Source: Chloroflexota bacterium (GTDB lineage: Bacteria; Chloroflexota; Ktedonobacteria; Ktedonobacterales; Ktedonobacteraceae). Taken from it: a stretch of 6,547 nucleotides of DNA. The stretch covers positions 1 to 6,547 of the forward strand of contig VBJK01000260.1 of assembly GCA_005879655.1 (NCBI GenBank), in the 5' to 3' direction. A program made the translations under genes and the position numbers. Below are positions 1 through 5,682 of this stretch, piece by piece (position 1 is the stretch's first letter; each line of letters opens with the position of its first letter). The notes under the pieces were generated by a model, which saw only the letters and a list, made by a program, of their open reading frames with translations, was not told the origin of the DNA and ran no database searches.

Positions 1-143
1 CGATAAAAAACTCGGTTGCGTTTGAGTCTCAAGAGTTTGTCTGCTTCAACGTCTTTGGTTCCTACTTCACGGATTGATGACCAGTCGCTACCGTGGGGAA
101 AGGGCTGTCTGCTTTCCATCGAGCAGGGTGGGAATTTTGCCCA
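1..143 (-). pseudogene. DDE transposase remnant, 5' truncated, runs off left edge
   Basis: On the minus strand a frame is open from a TAG at 146-144 to the window edge. It contains an ATG at 119 and ends with the residues DKLLRLKRNRVFYR. That block lines up with VDVLGRLKCNQTFYK of the transposase at the right edge of this window (about residues 201-215 there): both have R-L-K-x-N-x-x-F-Y followed by K or R. In the right-edge protein this block lies 17 residues after the second catalytic Asp. The roughly 190 preceding residues, including both catalytic Asp positions, are not found upstream on this strand, so this is best read as the middle of a transposase that lost its N-terminal half. It could instead be another member of the family joined to unrelated DNA around positions 100-143. 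The remainder of the gene lies outside the window, so whether its 3' half is intact is unknown. Confidence 0.45.
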
Positions 144-154
144 CTATCAGGACA

Positions 155-280
155 TCAGTTGTCAAATTGCTTTGCCATGCGTCCCCCGTGTTGCCACGGC
201 TTGGCATGAACGGGTCGCACTGTTCCATTGCACCGTAGACCCGAAAATGTGGGATCATTTGAATGATGATAGACCGTCAT
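155..280 (-). CDS. Possible 41-aa ORF overlapping the permease stop (doubtful)
   Basis: An ATG at 280-278 overlaps the permease stop codon in the ATGA arrangement typical of translational coupling, and opens a 41-codon frame ending with TGA at 157-155. The peptide is rich in His, Asn, Pro and Arg, has no membrane segment and no motif I recognise. The ATGA overlap is the only positive evidence. The stretch borders a transposase remnant, and the opposite strand is also open across it, so chance or decayed element DNA is at least as likely as a gene. Confidence 0.15.
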   Translation of the reverse strand: MTVYHHSNDPTFSGLRCNGTVRPVHAKPWQHGGRMAKQFDN

Positions 281-1584
281 TTCTTCTGTTCCCAACGAAT
301 ACTATGTTCTAGCAACATGGCAAGAATAATACCTACGACTAGTCCATTCTGTAACAAAGGACGTATATAAGCTGGAATAGTGCTGAATGCTGGAGCTGGG
401 ACAGCCATCAGCGACAGGCCCAGTAAGACAGGTACAGCAATGCGATAAATATGCTTGTAAGAAAATGCCAGTGACTTGACACTGTCTAATGCCAAGCCAA
501 ATAGTTGGAGATAAGCTGTAAATAGCACGGCATCACCCATGCTAAGTGGTAGAGATGCCAGTAATTGCCCAAGAGCGGGGATGGCTCCGAGCAGCATGAA
601 TAATCCGGCTCCAATGAAAAATGGTTTTCGACTGAGAATGCGAGTAGTCCGAAGAAAACCGAGAGAAGACGTGTAGGGTCCATAGGGAACTAACCCAAAG
701 ATACCCGCAACAATAGTACTGAAGCCAGTTATAACGAATGAATACTTGTACTGTTTGGGAGAGATTGGGGTGTGAAATAGTTTTTCAGCACCTTCCAATG
801 TGACGTACGTATTGGTGATGCTGATGAAACCAATCAGCACAATAATAACGATAAATCCAAAATTGAGGGTGGGAGTACCCCATGGAAAGAGAAGCAGCCA
901 GCTAGTAGGAGTAGCTAAGGAAAACGGTGTAGAGTATCTAGGAAAAAGAATGCTAAAAGCGATCCAACCAACGATAATACCGATTAAGGGGGCGAAATTG
1001 CTGATAAGCCCTCGTCCCCACATGTTGAGTGTTAAAACGAGAGTGACTATACCTAGTGAGAGCAATGCTACATCTACACTAATGATTGGGCTATTATCTA
1101 GGCCAATCATGCCTTTGAAAAATAGTTGAGTGAGCTGTACTGCTAATAAAAAATAAAAAGTAGCGGTAACACTAGGGGTAAAGATACGACGAAATACCCA
1201 ACCGAGTCCGAGAACTCCCCATAAAATGATGAAAATGCCTGAGAGGATGATACCTATCCCAATACTGCTGCCTAAGGTTTGTAGTGATTGACCTGCGGAC
1301 TCGGTGCTTGCTGCCAGACTCAATATGACTCCCCACCACAAGCCTGCTGGCCCTTCCATGAGTGGTAGGCGGTGTCCAACAGTGGCCTGGAGGAGGCATG
1401 CTATTCCTGTGTAGATGAATGCTCGTTCTATAGATAAAGAGACGATAGAGAGAGGTAAGTGAAAAGCCTGTCCTATGGAGACAGGGACAACAACAACATT
1501 TACAAATATGAAGAATAACCATTGAAATCCGGCTAGAATAATAGTAACCGTATTGCCTGTAGGAATATTATTAGAATCCTGCAA
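277..1584 (-). CDS. NCS2 family nucleobase (uracil/xanthine-type) permease, YbbY-like
   Basis: A 435-residue polytopic inner-membrane protein of the NCS2 (nucleobase-cation symporter-2) family, expected to import a purine or pyrimidine base with protons. It resembles E. coli YbbY along its whole length: the opening AGFQWLFFIFVN segment (residues 18-29), MEGPAGLWWG (76-85), the RRIFTPSV region (132-139), FFKGMIGL (155-162), the TM8 region ITNTY (256-260), PYGPYTSSLGF (300-310) and the closing IRPLLQNGLVVGI (407-419). YbbY is about 433 residues, so this one is full length. Positions 300-315 correspond to the NCS2 signature helix, but the canonical Gln/Glu-Asn-x-Gly is replaced by Y-G-P-Y, as in the divergent YbbY branch, so the substrate cannot be assigned. 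The start is TTG at 1584, preceded by GAGAGG five bases upstream. It follows the MOSC gene by 174 bases. No guanine-riboswitch core is visible in the leader. Confidence 0.9.
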   Translation of the reverse strand: MQDSNNIPTGNTVTIILAGFQWLFFIFVNVVVVPVSIGQAFHLPLSIVSLSIERAFIYTGIACLLQATVGHRLPLMEGPAGLWWGVILSLAASTESAGQSLQTLGSSIGIGIILSGIFIILWGVLGLGWVFRRIFTPSVTATFYFLLAVQLTQLFFKGMIGLDNSPIISVDVALLSLGIVTLVLTLNMWGRGLISNFAPLIGIIVGWIAFSILFPRYSTPFSLATPTSWLLLFPWGTPTLNFGFIVIIVLIGFISITNTYVTLEGAEKLFHTPISPKQYKYSFVITGFSTIVAGIFGLVPYGPYTSSLGFLRTTRILSRKPFFIGAGLFMLLGAIPALGQLLASLPLSMGDAVLFTAYLQLFGLALDSVKSLAFSYKHIYRIAVPVLLGLSLMAVPAPAFSTIPAYIRPLLQNGLVVGIILAMLLEHSIRWEQKK

Positions 1585-1654
1585 TGTATCCTCTCATTTC
1601 CAGGTGGTTGGCTGGATGCCTTTTGATCGAGATTGTAGAACAAGTATAGGTTTT

Positions 1655-1768
1655 TTACTTCTGGGCGCGGGTTCGTTCCCGTGCTCGACGTTGAGCCTGG
1701 CGTTGCCGCTCTTTCCCATTTGAAGTTTTAGGGATCAGCCACTGGAAGAGGGCGTATTTTAGAGTACA
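1655..1768 (-). other. Arg-rich open stretch without a start codon, possible gene remnant
   Basis: After the MOSC stop codon, in another minus-strand frame, an open stretch bounded by stops reads ALFQWLIPKTSNGKE and continues into a Gln/Arg/Ala-rich tail ending RTRAQK before TAA at 1657-1655. There is no ATG, GTG or TTG in it. The biased, charged composition looks like the C-terminus of a real protein more than random DNA, so it may be the end of a gene replaced by the MOSC gene, or an accidental reading of GC-rich spacer. It overlaps the last codons of the MOSC gene by ten bases. Confidence 0.15.
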
Positions 1769-2556
1769 TTAGCAATACTGACCTGATCACCCACATGCAA
1801 TCTCTTTCCCACCTCCGAGGCAGGAACACGTGTCTGACAACTCAAGCGGTAGAAGTGATTAAAGCGCGAGCGTGTTGCCCACGAAGGAAGAGACTCTTTG
1901 CGCTTCTTCATAAATATTTCTTGAAAATCAGGGAAGGCTTCACCAGTAGAGGGATCACGTGAAGGAACAACACAGCGTTGGCAGGGCTTTAGACCCTCAA
2001 ATTGCACATCACCAATGCGGCACGATACAACAGATTCTGCTGAAGTGACCAACCTGTCTTCCCAGAAAGCTGGTACGCCTCCAATCTCAAGATTAGCACG
2101 GAGGCGTAAGCGCATTGTCTGTTCATCCAGATCAGGAAACCAGGATGCCACAACCTGCAAGGTGGCAGTACTGATCACTGTTGGTCCAAGAGTTTCGGTG
2201 TAATCAGGAAAGCCAGACGCCGTGTTCTCAACGACCGTTACAACGCAATCAAAATAGTTGCTCAGCCATGCGTTGAGTCCCTCACGCTGCGTATCGAGAC
2301 AAAAGGTCGCTTCTTGCTCAGTATCCTGCACGCTCAAGGTCAGTACCCTCTCTGCAAGATCAAGGCGAGAACGCAGACGATGTACTCTGGGATGACGCTT
2401 GCCGTTGACGAACTTTCCTTGCTCATCAATCAGCGCAAAGGTCCGATCATGCTGAATGGCCCCGCTTGCAAGGAGACTTGCACTGGAGAGAGACATGCTC
2501 TCAAGTGACTTCACGGGATAGATACAGATACGCGAGAGATACGGCACGTTACTCAC
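1759..2556 (-). CDS. MOSC domain protein with N-terminal beta-barrel domain (YcbX/mARC-like)
   Basis: A 265-residue protein with the two-part layout of the YcbX/mARC group. The MOSC_N beta-barrel domain comes first, recognisable by IYPVKSLES at residues 12-20 and HDRTFALID at 36-44. The MOSC domain follows, with RLRANLEIGG (151-160), an FWED motif (164-167) and the cofactor loop KPCQRCVVPSRDPSTGE (190-206). In mARC the Cys of the matching SRC-I/V...DPxTG loop coordinates molybdenum; here that is C195, with C192 next to it. Relatives reduce N-hydroxylated compounds, including the mutagenic base analogue 6-hydroxylaminopurine. The C-terminal 2Fe-2S domain of E. coli YcbX is absent, so a separate redox partner would be needed. 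The annotated start is GTG at 2556, but AAGGAG ends only two bases before it. GTG at 2547 (codon 4) has an 11-base spacing, so the true start is uncertain by three codons. The family is clear; the substrate is not. Confidence 0.9.
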   Translation of the reverse strand: MSNVPYLSRICIYPVKSLESMSLSSASLLASGAIQHDRTFALIDEQGKFVNGKRHPRVHRLRSRLDLAERVLTLSVQDTEQEATFCLDTQREGLNAWLSNYFDCVVTVVENTASGFPDYTETLGPTVISTATLQVVASWFPDLDEQTMRLRLRANLEIGGVPAFWEDRLVTSAESVVSCRIGDVQFEGLKPCQRCVVPSRDPSTGEAFPDFQEIFMKKRKESLPSWATRSRFNHFYRLSCQTRVPASEVGKRLHVGDQVSIANVL

Positions 2557-2636
2557 TTCTCCTTCTCACAAAGTAAATATTTCTTTTTATATTTTTACAC
2601 TTTTCAAAAGACATGCGCATATACCAGTTTAATCCC

Positions 2637-3389
2637 CTACAAAGAGTGTTCTCCTATTTCTTTTTGAGCTTTTTCCCATTCTTGTTGAGGAATGACGACT
2701 CCAATACGCGCTCGAAACAATTTTTGGTTATATCCTGCTCTTGTTCTTCTCACATCTCTTTCAGATACTTCATACATACGTTCAATGGTAGTTTCTGGAA
2801 TGTCAAGATAGGTATCATCAGTGCCAATTTGGTGAACTGAAGTTCTTGGATTGTGTTTTTCAGGCAAAGGGCGAAAAACAAGCTCTGTATATGGTGCTCT
2901 TCGTGATGGGGAAAAAAAATCATATGGGCCAAGTACAACTGGCCATGCTTCACAATCTCCTGGTAAGGCTATGCGTAAATAAATGCCAGCGTAGGTTTTT
3001 GGATCGGTTTCTGTTATCATTGCGGTATCTACTTGTGGGATATGAAATGGTTGTAGTGATCCCAGGTATGCAATAAGTCTTGCAAGATCAGTCGCATCTC
3101 TTATGTGGGGGAAAATACCGCTAAATAATTCGTCCCTACCTTCTGCAATAGAACATTTTACCTTTGTTAGGAATGATAACCCCTTTTCAGTTAAGATCAT
3201 CTGATCTGCTGTAGAAAAATCTACGACCGAATGCCAAAGAGTAGTGCCTTTTTCCACTCTTGTTACAAGTGCTTGAGAAAATTTACATCCCGTATTTCCT
3301 TCTTTGATCCAACCACGTTGATGAGCAAAAATAGCATTTGGAGAATTCGTGATGGCTAGTCTGTTAGTAGGTAAATTCGGATCTTTCAT
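2637..3389 (-). CDS. Conserved-looking hypothetical protein, 250 aa, function unknown
   Basis: I do not recognise this protein. It has no signal peptide and no hydrophobic segment long enough to cross a membrane, so it should be a soluble cytoplasmic protein. Visible features are an N-terminal block with three His/Trp positions (FAHQRGW 21-27, LWHSV 51-55), a winged-helix-like stretch around ADQMILTEKGLSFLTKVK (61-78), a central hydrophobic segment GIYLRIALPGDCEAWPVVLGPYDFF (135-159, given in parts by its key residues G135, D145, W149, G154, F158), and a basic-acidic C-terminus with VSERDVRRTRAGYNQKLF (208-225) and IPQQEWEKAQKE (233-244). It starts at ATG 3389 with only a weak upstream GTGGG, and lies 53 bases after the Nudix gene on the same strand, so co-transcription is likely. 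The intact length and ordinary composition argue for a real gene. Confidence 0.7.
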   Translation of the reverse strand: MKDPNLPTNRLAITNSPNAIFAHQRGWIKEGNTGCKFSQALVTRVEKGTTLWHSVVDFSTADQMILTEKGLSFLTKVKCSIAEGRDELFSGIFPHIRDATDLARLIAYLGSLQPFHIPQVDTAMITETDPKTYAGIYLRIALPGDCEAWPVVLGPYDFFSPSRRAPYTELVFRPLPEKHNPRTSVHQIGTDDTYLDIPETTIERMYEVSERDVRRTRAGYNQKLFRARIGVVIPQQEWEKAQKEIGEHSL

Positions 3390-3442
3390 GTATATAGCCC
3401 ACTTCTAGAAATACGTTCACCCTTGTGTGACTTTTAGGAACG

Positions 3443-3841
3443 TTACATCCATCCTTTTGAGATAAGAGTTGGAAAAACCTGCTTGGATAGGACGGCACCA
3501 ACCAGACATCTATAATTTCGGTCTATCCAAAGACATTCCTTTATTTCCGACTGAGGTGATGGCTGACCATCAATTTCAACTTCATAAAGACTCATCACCA
3601 AAGGAATATTTTCAAAAACTGCTTGTCCTTGAAATTTTCCGAAGAAAGAGAAAGATTTGACTGAAACTCCCAACTCTTCTTTCAATTCTCTTATGAGTGT
3701 TTCTTCATCGTTCTCACCTTTTTCTTGTTTACCGCCTGGAAGGATGAACTCGGTCCGATCTTTGAAGGGCTTGCGCACGACCAAAAGCTGTTTCTTCTCA
3801 TTCAGGATAATTGCTCCAACTTTGTAAATCACATCTTCCAT
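3443..3841 (-). CDS. Nudix hydrolase
   Basis: A 132-residue single-domain Nudix hydrolase, a normal length for the family. Such enzymes cleave a nucleoside diphosphate linked to another moiety and depend on Mg2+ or Mn2+. The Nudix box is complete, matching G-x5-E-x7-R-E-U-x-E-E-x-G-U from G37 to V59: G37, E43, R51, E52, E55, E56, G58. The sequence before it (VGAIILNEKKQLLVVRKP, 8-25) is the usual first beta hairpin, and ILPGGK (33-38) leads into the box. The substrate cannot be read from the sequence; the SEIKECLWI segment (118-126 region) is the common acidic tail element of ADP-ribose/oxidised-nucleotide type members but is not diagnostic. The start is ATG 3841 with only a weak GGTGA upstream. 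It is the first gene of the minus-strand group, with a promoter about 60-90 bases upstream. Confidence 0.92.
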   Translation of the reverse strand: MEDVIYKVGAIILNEKKQLLVVRKPFKDRTEFILPGGKQEKGENDEETLIRELKEELGVSVKSFSFFGKFQGQAVFENIPLVMSLYEVEIDGQPSPQSEIKECLWIDRNYRCLVGAVLSKQVFPTLISKGWM

Positions 3842-3902
3842 TCTATTTTCACCGTCTAAGGGATTTTGCTGTTCATTATGCTTAGATCATACAACATCAC
3901 AT

Positions 3903-3931
3903 AAAATAGCACAAATATTTTCTTTCGTCAA
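3903..3931 (-). promoter_or_regulatory. Sigma-70-type promoter for the Nudix gene group
   Basis: Read on the minus strand: -35 TTGACG (3931-3926), a 17-base spacer, and -10 TATTTT (3908-3903). Spacing is optimal; each hexamer has one or two mismatches to consensus. Transcription would begin near 3895 and give a leader of about 55 bases before the Nudix ATG. It would serve the Nudix and 250-aa genes, and possibly the MOSC and permease genes, as I see no strong terminator between them. Confidence 0.5.
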
Positions 3932-3962
3932 TTCAGCGGAGTTTTAGGATTTCATCACTATC

Positions 3963-4002
3963 GAGAGCCAGGCACCCCTCAGAGGCTGCCTAGCTCTCTT
4001 TT
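3963..4002 (+). terminator. Orphan rho-independent terminator-like hairpin
   Basis: GAGAGCCAGGCA (3963-3974) pairs with TGCCTAGCTCTC (3987-3998): 12 positions with a single mismatch and a 12-base loop, followed by TTTT (3999-4002). The T run is on the plus strand, so it would stop plus-strand transcripts. No plus-strand gene ends upstream; the next gene leftward is the Nudix gene on the other strand. It may be left over from a lost gene, or may insulate the minus-strand promoter region from the plus-strand LOG promoter. The T run is short. Confidence 0.4.
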
Positions 4003-4180
4003 ACCAAAAAACCTACACTTGAAAGCCAACCTGCCCTCCCTCAATCCCGCCACAAAGCATCCAATTCACAGGCTTCATCGACGGTTTCGCCTTGCATTGG
4101 AGCGAAGAGCCACCATGAAAGTGATGCCCGTCACAGCATAGATTTTTTCCGTCCCTTCGATACAGTGAGGCGTAACAGAT
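4003..4180. other. Intergenic stretch with no supported gene
   Basis: Together with the flanking promoter and hairpin entries this fills the gap of roughly 400 bases between the divergent Nudix and LOG genes. No frame with a start, a ribosome binding site and reasonable length is present. On the minus strand two adjacent open pieces (about 4080-4220 and 4040-4100) read protein-like, such as EKIYAVTGITF and then GETVDEACELDALWRD before a TGA. They are in different frames and lack a start, so at most they are degraded coding DNA. Confidence 0.3.
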
Positions 4181-4181
4181 T

Positions 4182-4190
4182 TGGTATAAT
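4182..4190 (+). promoter_or_regulatory. Extended -10 promoter of the LOG-family gene
   Basis: TGGTATAAT holds a perfect TATAAT (4185-4190) with a TG one base upstream, the extended -10 form that tolerates a poor -35. No good -35 is present; TACAGT at 4161-4166 with an 18-base spacer is the nearest. The element is 48 bases before the original ATG at 4239, a normal leader length. Confidence 0.55.
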
Positions 4191-4224
4191 AGTTCTTATT
4201 ATCCTCAGCAAAAACGTCTCAAGT

Positions 4225-4231
4225 GGAAAGG
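4225..4231 (+). promoter_or_regulatory. Shine-Dalgarno site that fixes the original LOG start
   Basis: GGAAAGG lies seven bases before the ATG at 4239-4241. A promoter, this site and ATG in correct order show that the original start of the LOG gene was at 4239, although the frame is now closed by TAA after four codons. Confidence 0.6.
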
Positions 4232-4238
4232 CAATTCT

Positions 4239-4778
4239 ATGCAGCGTATCTAAGCAGCCCGGGATTTAGGACAAGCGCTCGTGGCGCGGGGACTCGGATT
4301 AGTGTATGGGGGGGCCACAGTTGGGCTAATGGGAGTTATTGCTGACGCTGTGCTAGAGGGTGGCGGCGAGGTCATCGGCGTCATCCCTAGTGCTTTGACT
4401 CGCCCCGAGATTGCACATAAGCACCTGACTATCCTGCATGAAGTAGGTAGCATGCACGAGCGCAAAGCTTTAATGGCTGACCTCTCCGATGGCTTCATCG
4501 CTCTCCCTGGCGGTTTTGGCACCTTCGACGAACTCTTTGAAATGACAACATGGTCACAAATTGGACTTCATACGAAACCGATTGGTCTACTCAATGTGGC
4601 TGGCTACTTTAAGCCCTTGCTCGCGTTGGTTGAGCATGCCACCGCTGAAGGCTTCATCTCACCCGTCTATGTAGATCTCTTGCTAAGTAAAGATAAGCCT
4701 GCCGATCTACTAGACTGCTTTGCGATGCATGCTTCATTATCTCACAGGCCAGGGAGAAATGTTTTGCCAGAGAGATGA
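4239..4778 (+). pseudogene. LOG / TIGR00730 family nucleoside-monophosphate phosphoribohydrolase, 5'-deleted
   Basis: Members of this Rossmann-fold family release the base from nucleoside 5'-monophosphates; the plant and bacterial LOG proteins activate cytokinins this way. From codon 6 onward the frame is a good LOG protein: LVYGGATVGLMG, then GVIP, then SMHERK, then the signature PGGFGTFDE that holds the catalytic Glu, with the Arg of MHERK as the partner residue. The N-terminus is broken. ATG-CAG-CGT-ATC (M-Q-R-I) is followed at once by TAA (4251-4253) and then AARDLGQALVARG in the same frame. Normal members have about 15 more residues here, including the C-V-F-C-G-S-S nucleotide-binding strand-loop. 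A deletion of about 45 bases that kept the frame but built a stop at the joint explains this. An internal GTG at 4281, with AGGA nine bases upstream, could give a 165-residue product lacking the first strand, probably inactive. The C-terminal 20 residues are also unlike the family. Confidence 0.8.
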
Positions 4779-4884
4779 TGACAATTGTGAATCTGTTGTC
4801 CCACCTCGTCCTGTCCTGATGGAGACAGTCGGTCTGGTTGAGTCTGAACCGAGTCCCAATCGTGTCAGAATTACCAAGTTATAG
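4759..4884 (+). CDS. Possible 41-aa ORF overlapping the LOG 3' end (doubtful)
   Basis: ATG 4759 follows GGGAGA closely and opens 41 codons in a different frame from the LOG gene, overlapping its last 20 bases and ending in TAG 4882-4884. The peptide is acidic in the middle and ends NRVRITKL; I recognise no family. It may be a true small gene, the C-terminus of the ancestral LOG region after a frameshift (the frame is open a further 17 codons upstream of the ATG), or chance. Confidence 0.2.
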   Translation: MFCQRDDDNCESVVPPRPVLMETVGLVESEPSPNRVRITKL

Positions 4885-4893
4885 GAGGCCAAT

Positions 4894-5043
4894 TGTACTG
4901 TTTTCCGCCTTTGAAGGTTGGCTGCGTACCCAACATCGTAAACACAACGGTAGGATCAAAAGAGCTTCTGGAGCGCTCCACACCGTCAAAAGCGTTCACG
5001 ATGTCAAGTAAATCAGCGAGTTTCAAAGGCGGAAAACAGTACA
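4894..5043. repeat. Nested imperfect palindrome of 150 bp with perfect 22-bp inverted repeat arms
   Basis: Positions 4894-4915 (TGTACTGTTTTCCGCC then TTTGAA) are repeated exactly in inverted orientation at 5022-5043. Inside, further matched pieces lie in the same nested order: ACATCGT (4933-4939) with ACGATGT (4998-5004), ACGGT (4947-4951) with ACCGT (4982-4986), and the central palindrome GGAGCGCTCC (4970-4979). GGAGGC (4884-4889 region) and GCCTCC (5046-5051) extend the symmetry outside the arms. The arms diverge by indels between these blocks. Both strands are open here: plus 4893-5123 (TTG with AGGAGG four bases upstream) and minus 5068-4871. Because of the symmetry both begin with YCFPPLK and contain FKGGKQY. 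No known gene family is recognised. It could be a miniature transposable element with 22-bp terminal repeats, or a duplicated and inverted gene piece. CCAATT borders both sides (4889-4894, 5051-5056) but not at equal distances. Confidence 0.75.
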
Positions 5044-5169
5044 GTGCCTCCCAATTTGTTGGAGTCAATGGGGTTTCCCCTCTCGGACCCCATACGCATC
5101 AACTTAAGGATGGAAGAGCTTAAAGAAAGGAGAAGAACCCCCCAAAAGGAGGAAAAGGAAGACAAAACC

Positions 5170-5235
5170 ATGCTCATCTGGCATCATAGGGATATTCAAA
5201 ATCACAAGAAGCCAGATGAGCTGAGCCTTGAGTAG
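5170..5235 (+). other. 21-codon leader ORF before the IS4-like transposase
   Basis: ATG 5170, with AAGGA ten bases upstream in a purine-rich tract that also holds AGGAGG (5147-5152), opens 21 codons ending in TAG 5233-5235. It spans the stem-loop at 5172-5221, and its stop overlaps the first codons of the transposase (TTG 5228). The layout suits a leader whose translation opens the hairpin and delivers ribosomes to the transposase start. That regulatory role is inferred from the arrangement only. Confidence 0.35.
5172..5221 (+). repeat. 11-bp stem-loop upstream of the IS4-like transposase start
   Basis: GCTCATCTGGC (5172-5182) and GCCAGATGAGC (5211-5221) are perfect inverted repeats separated by 28 bases. 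The stem ends seven bases before the transposase TTG start. Many insertion sequences carry such a structure at the 5' end to block translation from transcripts that enter from outside, and this one is placed as expected for that role. It has no T run, so it is not a terminator. Confidence 0.6.
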
Positions 5236-5434
5236 TGTAACACAGTTGGAGGAAGCGAGAAAGAAGGTTCTGAAGGATCAAGCAGAACAAGCAGGAGTAT
5301 CGACGGGACTGATAAAACGTGTGAGAGCGTTTACAGGAGCGACATTTGCTCAAACGATGATCCTAAGACAAATGCAAGAAGGATATATAGCGCTGGGTGA
5401 TTTATCAACGTTTGCTAGACACCGACTCATATGA
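5228..5434 (+). pseudogene. IS4-like transposase, N-terminal fragment only
   Basis: This frame starts at TTG (M-S-S-V-T-Q) and gives 68 residues before TGA. The segment TGLIKRVRAFTGATFAQTMIL (residues 26-46, key residues R33, F35, G37, F40, Q42, T43) matches the conserved N-terminal 'TGF-x-QR-x-RKLTGxxFxQTLVFGWL' region of IS4-type transposases, and ALGDLSTFA matches the next helix 'SLxxLxQxAA'. Intact relatives run past 350 residues and carry the DDE catalytic domain, all of which is missing: after FARHRL the similarity stops and the frame closes within two codons. The junction is near 5420-5435. The start is supported by the MSSV motif common in this group. No ribosome binding site stronger than GAGC precedes it. 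The product, if made, cannot catalyse transposition. Confidence 0.65.
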
Positions 5435-5649
5435 TGCTTGACACATATTGTTAGTATCCGTTGCGAGAAAACCTTCCTCCCCAGCTAACAAATAAGAAGC
5501 AAAAAAGAGGATAACCAGTGTTTTACAAAGAACGAATGAAGAGGAGTATTTCTATGCTTGTTTCGTATTGACGTTTGGACTAAATATGAAGAGGCAATAT
5601 GCTAACGGGTCGTACTGATGTATGGTCGTTGAGGTTGGAAGAGGAAAAA
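5435..5649. other. Gene-free spacer between two insertion elements
   Basis: No supported gene. The one feature of note is a good ribosome binding site GAGGAG (5541-5546) seven bases before an ATG (5554) that opens only five codons, M-L-V-S-Y, before TGA (5569-5571). This may be the surviving start of a deleted gene. The left end of the right-hand transposon must lie in or near this stretch, but I cannot place it because its right end is outside the window. Confidence 0.3.
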
Positions 5650-5677
5650 TGGCCTTTTCCCTTGCGGAAAAAGACCA
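5650..5677 (+). repeat. Stem-loop in the transposase leader
   Basis: TGGCCTTTTCC (5650-5660) pairs with GGAAAAAGACCA (5666-5677), with one G-T or bulged position, over a CTTGC loop. It lies about 40 bases before the transposase ATG. It may be a sub-terminal transposon structure or a block against read-in transcription. No T run follows it. Confidence 0.4.
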
Positions 5678-5682
5678 CTCTC

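Noticed and set aside
128..144. GTGGG/CCCAC hairpin with 7-base loop near the left transposase remnant
   Set aside because: A 5-bp stem is expected by chance; nothing ties it to a transposon end.
254..267. ATCATT/AATGAT short hairpin just after the permease stop as a terminator
   Set aside because: The stem is AT-rich, the loop is too small and there is no T run on the minus strand.
16..312. 98-aa plus-strand frame at the left edge
   Set aside because: It runs opposite to the transposase remnant and into the permease 3' end, has no convincing ribosome binding site, and matches no family.
1585..1654. Purine riboswitch before the nucleobase permease
   Set aside because: No guanine-riboswitch core or matching helices are visible; only -10-like TACAAT and TATACT without a -35.
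4040..4220. Minus-strand protein-like readings EKIYAVTGITF and GETVDEACELDALWRD
   Set aside because: They are in different frames, lack a start codon and overlap the LOG promoter; kept only as a note on possible degraded coding DNA.
5438..5457. TTGACA followed by TAGTAT as a promoter
   Set aside because: The spacing is only 8 bases, and no -10 lies at 16-18 bases.
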